From Candidatus Woesearchaeota archaeon (GTDB lineage: Archaea; Nanobdellota; Nanobdellia; Woesearchaeales; UBA10200): 5,328 bases of DNA. This document shows positions 1 to 3,217 of this stretch, one piece after another. Numbering within the stretch: the first letter of the stretch is position 1; each line of letters begins with the position of its first letter. The stretch spans positions 1 through 5,328 of the forward strand of contig JAGVZX010000087.1 in the NCBI GenBank assembly GCA_018302185.1. The letters run 5' to 3'. Under the pieces are notes generated by a model. That model was not told the DNA's origin. It searched no databases and saw nothing but the letters and a program-made list of their open reading frames with translations. The position numbers and the translations under genes are program-made.

Positions 1-501
1 CCTGGCAACGTTGTGCTTCCGATAATAGGGCGCGAGAAGGGCTCTGTGCTGGAAAATGTGATAAAGGAAACGAAACCTGACGCTGTGCTGGAAATCGGCG
101 CCCTTGTCGGCTATTCCTCCATCCTTATGGCGAAGAACATGAAGAAAGGGAGAATTATTTCCATAGAAGTGAACAAGAAAAATACAGAAGCTGCAAAAAT
201 GAACATCGAGCGCGCGGGGTTCAAGGACAGGATAGAGGTGATTAACGGCGACGCTCTCGAAATAATACCGGAGCTTGGAGAGACATTCGATGTGATATTC
301 ATTGATGCGCAAAAGGAGAGCTATTTCAGATACCTGAAAGCCGCGGAACCTCTGATGGCAGATAATGCAACGATAGTAGCAGACAATGCAAAGCGGTTCG
401 CTGCAGAAATGAAAGACTATCTGGATTACGTGCGCGCAAACTACTCCAGCAAGCTTCATGATTTCGGCGCGGACGGGGTCGAAGTAAGCAGGCGTATATA
501 G
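1..501 (+). CDS. SAM-dependent O-methyltransferase (COMT/CcoAOMT-like), 5' end outside window
   Basis: The reading frame is open from the first base, so 166 codons and the stop are visible and the N-terminus probably lies upstream. A GTG at 13 could start translation, but family members usually carry several tens of residues before this point, so I treat the gene as 5'-partial. Counting from the first visible codon, the SAM-binding glycine motif is VLEIGALVGYSS (29-40), followed by an acidic strand end at E56 and GDAL at 83-86. The FIDAQKESYFRYL segment (100-112) and D128-N129 match the metal-binding acidic positions (D102, D128, N129) of the class I, divalent-cation-dependent O-methyltransferases. 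Such enzymes methylate a hydroxyl of a small, often catechol-like, substrate in the cytoplasm; the substrate here cannot be told. The next gene starts 24 bases downstream on the same strand, so co-transcription is likely. Family assignment is firm, function is inferred. Confidence 0.87.
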   Translation, partial: PGNVVLPIIGREKGSVLENVIKETKPDAVLEIGALVGYSSILMAKNMKKGRIISIEVNKKNTEAAKMNIERAGFKDRIEVINGDALEIIPELGETFDVIFIDAQKESYFRYLKAAEPLMADNATIVADNAKRFAAEMKDYLDYVRANYSSKLHDFGADGVEVSRRI

Positions 502-525
502 CCTGTTGGGCAGGAAGAAAATATC

Positions 526-780
526 ATGTTCTACGTTTATGTCCTGAGATGCAGGGACGGCTCTCTATACACGGGTTACACCAATGATATCAGGAAAAGG
601 CTAGAAATGCACAATAACGGCAAAGCTTCCAAATACACAAGGAGCCGGCGTCCGGTCGAGCTTGTTGCAAAATGGCCATTCTGCGCAAAATCAGAAGCGA
701 TGAAGCATGAGATAAGATTCAAATCACTCCCACGGAAGGCAAAAATTGCCGCCATCACATGCTCTGATATACCCACCTAA
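526..780 (+). CDS. Small GIY-YIG domain protein (UPF0213/YhbQ-like)
   Basis: The 84-residue product is a single GIY-YIG nuclease domain, the usual size of the UPF0213/YhbQ family. The first motif half is Y3-V4-Y5-V6 and the second is L14-Y15-T16-G17. R25 in the KRL helix fits the catalytic arginine, H29-N30 follow in the typical place, the KYTRSRRPVELV block (36-47) is a family hallmark, and E62 in the SEAMKHEI helix fits the metal-binding glutamate. All catalytic positions seem intact, so it should be an active DNA-cleaving or DNA-processing enzyme; the biological role of this family is poorly defined. The family is much commoner in bacteria than archaea, so ancestral transfer is possible. 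It follows the methyltransferase by 24 bases with only a weak purine-rich stretch before ATG 526, and it ends within a terminator-like hairpin. Confidence 0.88.
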   Translation: MFYVYVLRCRDGSLYTGYTNDIRKRLEMHNNGKASKYTRSRRPVELVAKWPFCAKSEAMKHEIRFKSLPRKAKIAAITCSDIPT

Positions 781-797
781 ATGTGTGGGTTTGTTTT
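771..797 (+). terminator. Hairpin plus T-rich tract ending the first operon
   Basis: ACCCAC (771-776) pairs perfectly with GTGGGT (785-790) around an 8-base loop, and TTGTTTT follows directly at 791-797. The left arm overlaps the last codons of the GIY-YIG gene. The form resembles an intrinsic terminator; archaeal termination depends mainly on the T tract, which is present though broken by one G. Confidence 0.55.
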
Positions 798-805
798 GAG
801 CATGG

Positions 806-868
806 GATCCCGAAGACGTCCTTAATACATGCCGCCTGAAGGCGGTAGTTTGGGACGTCTTCAAGATC
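806..868. repeat. Strong compound hairpin (two nested stems)
   Basis: GAAGACGTCC (812-821) pairs with GGACGTCTTC (853-862), a 10-base-pair perfect stem. It extends outward past a 2x2 mismatch with GATC (806-809) against GATC (865-868). Inside the loop is a second stem, TGCCGCC (830-836) with GGCGGTA (841-847), closed by the tetraloop TGAA and including one G-T pair. There is no T tract right after it, and the hicBA and tRNA promoters lie further on, so a simple terminator does not explain it. It could be a small structured RNA, an end of a lost mobile element, or a protein-binding palindrome. I do not recognise a known RNA family; box C/D motifs are absent. Confidence 0.6.
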
Positions 869-897
869 AAACATGGCTTTTAAGTTTGCTGTCAAAC

Positions 898-903
898 TAT
901 ATT
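898..903 (+). promoter_or_regulatory. Candidate TATA box for tRNA-Pro(UGG)
   Basis: TATATT lies about 40 bases before the first tRNA base. A start about 25-27 bases downstream would leave a leader of roughly 15 bases for RNase P to remove. This is positional evidence only; TTTTAAG near 878 is an alternative A/T-rich site but is too far upstream. Confidence 0.35.
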
Positions 904-956
904 CTAGAAATGTATTACGCTTTGCGTCTTTTTTGTTTTGGGCTCATAGTCTAGCT

Positions 957-1007
957 AAGCCCTTTTCCGCCTTCGGCGCAAAAGCGCTTGCGGAAAAGAC
1001 TCTAGAA
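957..1007 (+). other. tRNA intron 1, 51 bases, in the D-loop
   Basis: The bulge-helix-bulge is well formed. Exon CTAG (951-954) pairs with intron CTAG (1002-1005) as the 4-base-pair centre. The 5' bulge is CT^A (955-957) and the 3' bulge AA^T (1006-1008), each 3 bases with the cut between the second and third. Inside the intron, AG (958-959) with CT (1000-1001) and then the perfect 9-base-pair stem CTTTTCCGC (962-970) with GCGGAAAAG (990-998) form the inner helix. The outer helix on the exon side is weak, the relaxed form typical of introns outside the anticodon loop. Removal joins T17 to the base just before G18-G19. Confidence 0.9.
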
Positions 1008-1044
1008 TGGTTAGGATTCGAGGTTTGGGACCTTGGGGCCCAGG

Positions 1045-1077
1045 ATGTCGAAAGTCTCGCGGCTTTTGATATGGGAT
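1045..1077 (+). other. tRNA intron 2, 33 bases, between positions 53 and 54 (T arm)
   Basis: Exon CCCA (1039-1042) pairs with intron TGGG (1072-1075) as the 4-base-pair centre. The bulges are GG^A (1043-1045) and AT^T (1076-1078), each 3 bases, cut between the second and third. The inner helix is TGTCGAAAG (1046-1054) with CTTTTGATA (1063-1071), nine pairs including two G-T, closed by an 8-base loop. Removal gives T stem CCAGG/CCTGG and the invariant-type loop TTCAAAT; shifting the cut by one base breaks the stem, so the limits are unambiguous. Confidence 0.9.
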
Positions 1078-1097
1078 TTCAAATCCTGGTGAGCCCA

Positions 1098-1107
1098 TTT
1101 TCTTTTT
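1098..1107 (+). terminator. Oligo-T terminator of tRNA-Pro(UGG)
   Basis: TTTTCTTTTT begins at the base after the discriminator. Archaeal RNA polymerase terminates at such T tracts without needing a hairpin. Confidence 0.65.
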
Positions 1108-1115
1108 AATTGCTT

Positions 1116-1134
1116 CTGTTAATCTGATTAACAG
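1116..1134. repeat. Short perfect palindrome
   Basis: CTGTTAAT (1116-1123) and ATTAACAG (1127-1134) are perfect inverted arms around a 3-base centre CTG. It sits between the tRNA terminator and the possible tRNA-like remnant. It may be a protein-binding site or back up the terminator; nothing decides between these. Confidence 0.5.
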
Positions 1135-1141
1135 CATGACA

Positions 1142-1200
1142 CTTTGCGTCTTTCGATTTGGGCCGTAGTTGTGTTTGGTTGCAGGTTTGGCTCTTTGCAG
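1142..1200 (+). pseudogene. Possible remnant of a tRNA-Pro gene and its 5' flank
   Basis: CTTTGCGTCTTT at 1142-1153 exactly repeats 920-931, the flank just before tRNA-Pro(UGG). In the intact gene the tRNA's GGGC starts 8 bases after this repeat; here GGGCCGTAGTT starts 6 bases after it (1160), close to the 5' end GGGCCCGTAGT of the other tRNA-Pro. TTTGGTTG and then AGGTTTGG follow, resembling the D-loop and anticodon region of tRNA-Pro(UGG) with the D-stem 3' strand lost. No T arm or 3' acceptor strand is found, so no functional tRNA can form. The match could be partly chance beyond the 12-base repeat. Confidence 0.33.
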
Positions 1201-1239
1201 TCTAAACGTGGACTATGAGTGATTGAGCTGTACTATAAT

Positions 1240-1247
1240 TTTAAATA
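1240..1247 (+). promoter_or_regulatory. TATA box of hicBA
   Basis: TTTAAATA fits the archaeal box A consensus well. A start about 25 bases downstream (near 1270) would leave a leader of roughly 10 bases, containing GTGA (1271-1274) as a short Shine-Dalgarno match before ATG 1280. Confidence 0.6.
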
Positions 1248-1279
1248 GCATTCTGTGTGTATAGACTTAAGTGATTTAT

Positions 1280-1486
1280 ATGAAAAAACAAATATTTACA
1301 GTTCTGATAGAAAAAGACGAAAATGGCACGTACGTAGCTGAAGTTCCAGATCTCAAGGGCTGCTATACTCAAGGTGATTCTGTAGAAGAGGTCATGAAGA
1401 ACATAAAAGAAGTAATAGAAATGTGTCTTGAGGAACAGAGCGTAATTCCGAATGAGTTTATAGGTATCCAGAAAATAGAGGTGTGA
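1280..1486 (+). CDS. hicB: HicB-like antitoxin (short form)
   Basis: The 68-residue product is the partial RNase H-like fold of HicB antitoxins. The typical core is visible: a first strand rich in V and I (5-10), EKDENGTYVAEVPDLKGCYTQG (11-32) with the diagnostic P23-D24-L25-G27-C28 turn, then the amphipathic helix SVEEVMKNIKEVIEMCLEE (34-52). It should bind and neutralise the HicA toxin encoded 3 bases downstream. I chose ATG 1280 because GTGA at 1271-1274 sits at Shine-Dalgarno distance; the GTG at 1271 would add three residues but uses those same bases. The protein stops soon after the helix, so it lacks the C-terminal helix-turn-helix or ribbon-helix-helix DNA-binding domain of longer HicB proteins. 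Autoregulation by direct DNA binding is therefore doubtful. The antitoxin-first order is the reverse of the E. coli arrangement but common elsewhere. Confidence 0.87.
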   Translation: MKKQIFTVLIEKDENGTYVAEVPDLKGCYTQGDSVEEVMKNIKEVIEMCLEEQSVIPNEFIGIQKIEV

Positions 1487-1489
1487 GGC

Positions 1490-1720
1490 ATGAAACTGCC
1501 TCTGGTTTCTGGCAAGAAAATGATAAAGGTTCTTTCTCTGAAAGGCTTCCAAGTCGTAAGGCAAAGAAGCAGTCATGTGCAAATGAAAGATTCAAAAGGA
1601 AGGTTTGTAACTGTGCCTGTTCATGGCGAGAAACCGGTAAGCACTGGTATTACGCTTAAGATTCTTCGTGGTGCAGAAATATCAAGAGAAGAATTCATAG
1701 AACTTGAAAGGAAGGTGTGA
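1490..1720 (+). CDS. hicA: HicA-like mRNA interferase toxin
   Basis: The 76-residue product has the size and dsRBD-like fold pattern of HicA. LPLVSGKKMIKVLSLKGFQVVRQ (3-25) is the usual opening helix and strand, with the G19-F20 turn. RSSHVQM (26-32) holds the catalytic histidine, H29, and the second strand VTVPVHGEKPVSTGITLKILRGAEIS (40-65) is characteristic. HicA proteins cleave mRNA to arrest translation until HicB binds them. The start ATG 1490 follows the hicB stop by 3 bases, with GAGGTGTGA across the hicB end as a good ribosome-binding site, so the two are translationally coupled. Active-site residues appear intact. The stop codon lies inside a long inverted repeat (1715-1790), so the 3' end of the message is structured, which may affect stability or termination. 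Confidence 0.87.
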   Translation: MKLPLVSGKKMIKVLSLKGFQVVRQRSSHVQMKDSKGRFVTVPVHGEKPVSTGITLKILRGAEISREEFIELERKV

Positions 1721-1790
1721 AGAACCACTGGTCAATAGACCAGTGGCATCTTGAAGTTTATGAGCCACGTTATTACAGTGGTTCTTACAC
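1715..1790. repeat. Long-range stem overlapping the hicA stop codon
   Basis: GTGT (1715-1718) plus AAGAACCACTG (1720-1730) pair with CAGTGGTTCTT (1776-1786) plus ACAC (1787-1790), giving 15 base pairs with a single bulged G at 1719. The left arm shares CCACTG with the local hairpin at 1725-1746, so the two folds exclude each other. The enclosed region also has GTGGC (1743-1747) able to pair with GCCAC (1764-1768). It could act as an RNA switch after hicA, or as DNA ends of a small lost element. Pairing is read directly; function is inference. Confidence 0.6.
1725..1746. repeat. Hairpin copy A of a two-copy family
   Basis: CCACTGGTC (1725-1733) pairs perfectly with GACCAGTGG (1738-1746), nine base pairs around loop AATA. 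It matches copy B at 1799-1820 in the outer CCA/TGG and inner GTC-AATA-G, and differs in the middle by changes that keep pairing. No T tract follows. Confidence 0.75.
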
Positions 1791-1798
1791 GCCACAAA

Positions 1799-1820
1799 CC
1801 ATCAGTCAATAGGCTGATGG
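1799..1820. repeat. Hairpin copy B of a two-copy family
   Basis: CCATCAGTC (1799-1807) pairs with GGCTGATGG (1812-1820), nine pairs including one G-T, around the same AATA loop as copy A. Relative to copy A, stem pairs 4, 5 and 6 have all changed on both sides (C-G to T-A, T-A to C-G, G-C to A-T). It lies 30 bases before the exonuclease start, so it is in that gene's leader or promoter region. Confidence 0.72.
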
Positions 1821-1850
1821 TATTGTTACGTATAAATGGGCATGATACAT

Positions 1851-2759
1851 ATGAACTTTATCTCAATAGACTTTGAAACAGCAACATCAGAAAGAAACAG
1901 TCCTTGCGAAATAGGTTTAACTTTTGTCAAAGATGGTAAAGTTATTGATACACAATCTTGGCTTATTAAACCAAAATGCTATCCCCAATTTGATCCGTTC
2001 AATATAGCAATTCATGGTATAGAACCAAAGGACGTTTCCGGAAAACTAGAGTTTAACAAACTTTGGAAAACCAAATTAAAGCCACTTCTGGAGAATCAAT
2101 TTGTAATTGCTCATTTTGCAAGTTTTGATCTTAGTGTATTACGCCATACATTGGAACTGTACAAAATTCCTTTTCCAGATTTGCAATATTCGTGCAGTTA
2201 TACGTTCTCTAAAAAAGTTTGGCCAAAACTGTTATCGTACGACTTAAAATCGCTTTGTAATTTAAATAAAATTTCGTTCGAACACCATCGCGCAGGTGAA
2301 GATTCGCTAGCGTGTGCAAAACTTTCAATTAAAGCATTCAAAGCAGCAGAAGTGAATCATATTGACGATTTTCCAAGAAAACTTGGGACTACAATCGGAA
2401 AACTGTTTGTCGGAGGTTACAAGCCATCAGAAACAAAGCGTGTACATCCAGCTTTAACGATTGTTGGTGATTCTTCAAAACATGACCACGAAAGCATTTT
2501 CTACAAAAAATCTGTCGTTTTTACAGGAACACTTTCATCGATGGTCAGAAAAGATGCGCAACAAACTGTTGCAGACATAGGTGGTATAAACTCTGATATC
2601 GTTTCAAAAGAAACAGATTTCCTAGTTGTTGGACAGCAGGATTTTAAGCGTGTTGGTGAAGATGGAATGAGTCGAAAACAGGAAAAGGCGCAGAGTTTAT
2701 TGAAGAAAGGCTCATCAATAGAAGTAATGGCAGAATCAGATTTTTTACGTAACGTTTAG
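1851..2759 (+). CDS. DEDDh 3'-5' exonuclease (DnaQ/PolC epsilon-like) with C-terminal BRCT domain
   Basis: The 302-residue product starts with a DnaQ-type exonuclease domain (about 1-165). Exo I is IDFETAT with D7 and E9, Exo II is AHFASFDLSVL with D93, and Exo III is HHRAGEDSLACA with H146 and D151, so all five catalytic positions of a DEDDh enzyme are present. After a linker (about 170-218) comes a BRCT domain, with SVVFTGTL (221-228), GG (244-245) and TDFLVVG (255-261). It probably trims single-stranded DNA or RNA 3' ends, with the BRCT tethering it to a partner or nicked DNA. I chose ATG 1851 because family members begin as MNF-ISIDFET; ATGs at 1836 and 1842 would only add five or three residues and 1836 overlaps a TATAAA. 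The gene is visibly more AT-rich than its neighbours, and exonuclease-BRCT fusions are familiar from bacteria, so horizontal transfer is likely. No convincing promoter is placed correctly for 1851. Confidence 0.9.
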   Translation: MNFISIDFETATSERNSPCEIGLTFVKDGKVIDTQSWLIKPKCYPQFDPFNIAIHGIEPKDVSGKLEFNKLWKTKLKPLLENQFVIAHFASFDLSVLRHTLELYKIPFPDLQYSCSYTFSKKVWPKLLSYDLKSLCNLNKISFEHHRAGEDSLACAKLSIKAFKAAEVNHIDDFPRKLGTTIGKLFVGGYKPSETKRVHPALTIVGDSSKHDHESIFYKKSVVFTGTLSSMVRKDAQQTVADIGGINSDIVSKETDFLVVGQQDFKRVGEDGMSRKQEKAQSLLKKGSSIEVMAESDFLRNV

Positions 2760-2773
2760 CCATTTGATGAGGC

Positions 2774-2780
2774 TTATAAA
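2774..2780 (+). promoter_or_regulatory. TATA box of tRNA-Pro(GGG)
   Basis: TTATAAA lies 30-36 bases before the first tRNA base, placing the likely start a few bases before the mature 5' end. It begins 15 bases after the exonuclease stop codon. Confidence 0.6.
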
Positions 2781-2809
2781 ACTAAGATCTCCTATATTCT
2801 CTTTCTATA

Positions 2810-2882
2810 GGGCCCGTAGTCTAGCTTGGTAGGATCCTACCTTGGGGTGGTAGTGGCCTGTGTTCAAATCACAGCGGGCCCA
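2810..2882 (+). tRNA. trnP-GGG: tRNA-Pro(GGG), intronless
   Basis: A complete 73-base cloverleaf: acceptor GGGCCCG (2810-2816) with CGGGCCC (2875-2881), D stem GTCT (2819-2822) with GGAT (2832-2835), anticodon stem CTACC (2837-2841) with GGTAG (2849-2853), loop TTGGGGT with anticodon GGG at 2844-2846, variable loop TGGC, T stem CTGTG (2858-2862) with CACAG (2870-2874) and loop TTCAAAT. The discriminator is A2882 and CCA is not encoded. It reads CCC and CCU proline codons and complements the UGG isoacceptor at 940. Its 3' end is repeated 95 bases downstream. No T tract follows directly; the first ones are at 3029 and 3043, so the primary transcript may run through the structured insert. Confidence 0.96.
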
Positions 2883-2978
2883 TCACACAGTGATTCGAAC
2901 TGTGTTCACCTTCGGTTGAGCGGAGCTCACCGAGGGCTCGAAGACCTCCGGTCTTCGCAGCAATCACAGCGGGCCCAT
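2867..2978 (+). repeat. 17-base direct repeat of the tRNA 3' end (att-like), copies at 2867-2883 and 2962-2978
   Basis: AATCACAGCGGGCCCAT occurs at 2867-2883, covering the T-loop end, T stem, acceptor strand and discriminator of tRNA-Pro(GGG) plus one base, and again exactly at 2962-2978. Direct copies of a tRNA 3' end are the usual mark of site-specific integration, where the arriving element rebuilds the tRNA and leaves a second copy at its far end. Only 78 bases lie between, far too little for an element with an integrase, so it would be a deletion remnant or a tiny non-autonomous element. A local tandem duplication is the alternative. Confidence 0.8.
2884..2961 (+). other. Three-hairpin insert between the tRNA-tail repeats
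   Basis: Almost the whole insert folds. Hairpin 1 is ACACAGT (2885-2891) with ACTGTGT (2899-2905), loop GATTCGA. Hairpin 2 is 2909-2921 with 2925-2936, twelve pairs with one bulged T and loop GGA. Hairpin 3 is CGAAGACC (2939-2946) with GGTCTTCG (2950-2957), loop TCC. The flanking GGGCCC copies are self-complementary and could pair with each other, closing a four-way junction. Hairpin 1 reads like a T arm on the minus strand (TTCGAATCAC). No coding potential or known RNA family is recognised. It may be transcribed behind the tRNA. Confidence 0.55.
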
Positions 2979-3116
2979 TATATTGAAAAGATTAAAGCTA
3001 GAACCAATCATGCTATTCTTAGGTCAGGTTTTTCGCTCTGAGTTTTTTATAAAATATACAAAAACCCATTTTCAAAATTTTAGCCTGCAAAATGCCAAGT
3101 TTCTCTAGAAATTGCA
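2979..3116 (+). other. Gene-free AT-rich stretch with T tracts
   Basis: With 2883-2978 and 3117-3217 this makes a 335-base stretch without a protein gene. This part holds T runs at 3029-3033 and 3043-3048, which could terminate tRNA or read-through transcripts; GGTTTTT (3027-3033) can pair with AAAAACC (3060-3066). I see no gene, RNA or further repeat in it. Confidence 0.4.
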
Positions 3117-3164
3117 TGTTGTAGTTTTTACTATGTTATAATTATATTATTACTCAATACAACA
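3117..3164. promoter_or_regulatory. Candidate operator pair upstream of the TrmB-like gene
   Basis: TGTTGTA (3117-3123) and TACAACA (3158-3164) form an inverted pair about 35 bases apart, just upstream of the regulator's BRE/TATA. The same motif recurs as TACAACATG (3985-3993) after the gene. This would suit autoregulation by the encoded protein, but only pattern supports it. Confidence 0.35.
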
Positions 3165-3177
3165 CCCCCCCCATCGA

Positions 3178-3191
3178 CCGAAATATTTAAA
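3178..3191 (+). promoter_or_regulatory. BRE and TATA box of the TrmB-like gene
   Basis: CCGAAA (3178-3183) followed by TATTTAAA (3184-3191) is a good archaeal BRE plus box A. The spacing of about 30 bases from the TATA centre to ATG 3218 implies a leaderless or nearly leaderless message, which fits the lack of a Shine-Dalgarno sequence. Confidence 0.65.
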
Positions 3192-3217
3192 AAATCATAT
3201 AATTATTAAATAAAATT

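Larger units (their letters stand above)
940..1097 (+). tRNA. trnP-UGG: tRNA-Pro(UGG) with two noncanonical introns (D-loop and T-loop)
   Basis: The 5' acceptor strand GGGCTCA (940-946) pairs perfectly with TGAGCCC (1090-1096), with discriminator A at 1097 and no encoded CCA. The gene only folds as a tRNA if 957-1007 and 1045-1077 are removed. The remaining 74 bases then give a full cloverleaf: D stem GTCT (949-952) with GGAT (1014-1017), D loop AGCT joined to TGGTTA, anticodon stem CGAGG (1019-1023) with CCTTG (1031-1035), anticodon TGG at 1026-1028 after T33 and followed by G37, a 4-base variable loop GGGC, T stem CCAGG (1040-1044) with CCTGG (1085-1089), and loop TTCAAAT (1078-1084). It decodes CCA and other CCN proline codons. 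The spliced D arm nearly matches that of the tRNA-Pro(GGG) at 2810, which supports the intron limits independently. A standard scan could miss or mis-call this gene. A T tract follows immediately. Confidence 0.93.

Noticed and set aside
111..302. Minus-strand open frames, here and at 576-776, 955-1137, 1241-1582 and 4747-4995
   Set aside because: All lie opposite convincing genes or the tRNA, and none shows a recognisable domain or promoter.
13..501. Complete short methyltransferase starting at GTG 13
   Set aside because: The frame is open to the window edge and the family normally has more residues before the SAM motif; 5' truncation by the window is simpler.
873..1109. Open frame of 78 codons across the first tRNA
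   Set aside because: It overlaps the tRNA-Pro(UGG) exons and introns entirely, has no family resemblance and no ribosome-binding site.
1725..1820. CRISPR array from the repeated hairpins
   Set aside because: Only two diverged copies, no regular spacers and no cas genes.
1831..1836. TATAAA as the exonuclease promoter
   Set aside because: It is only 15-20 bases before the preferred start codon, so transcription would begin inside the gene; kept only as a possibility for an alternative internal start.
2810..2978. tRNA-Pro(GGG) read as a 95-base-intron gene ending at the second tail copy
   Set aside because: I tried cut points through the repeat; none gives a central helix with 3-base bulges and an inner stem, and the first copy already completes the tRNA.
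2862..2978. Circularly permuted or second tRNA in the insert
   Set aside because: The three hairpins do not match D, anticodon and T arms in size or loop sequence, and no anticodon loop is present.
2826..3041. Open frame of 71 codons from within tRNA-Pro(GGG) into the insert
   Set aside because: It begins inside the tRNA, spans the hairpins and tail repeat, and its composition reflects those structures.
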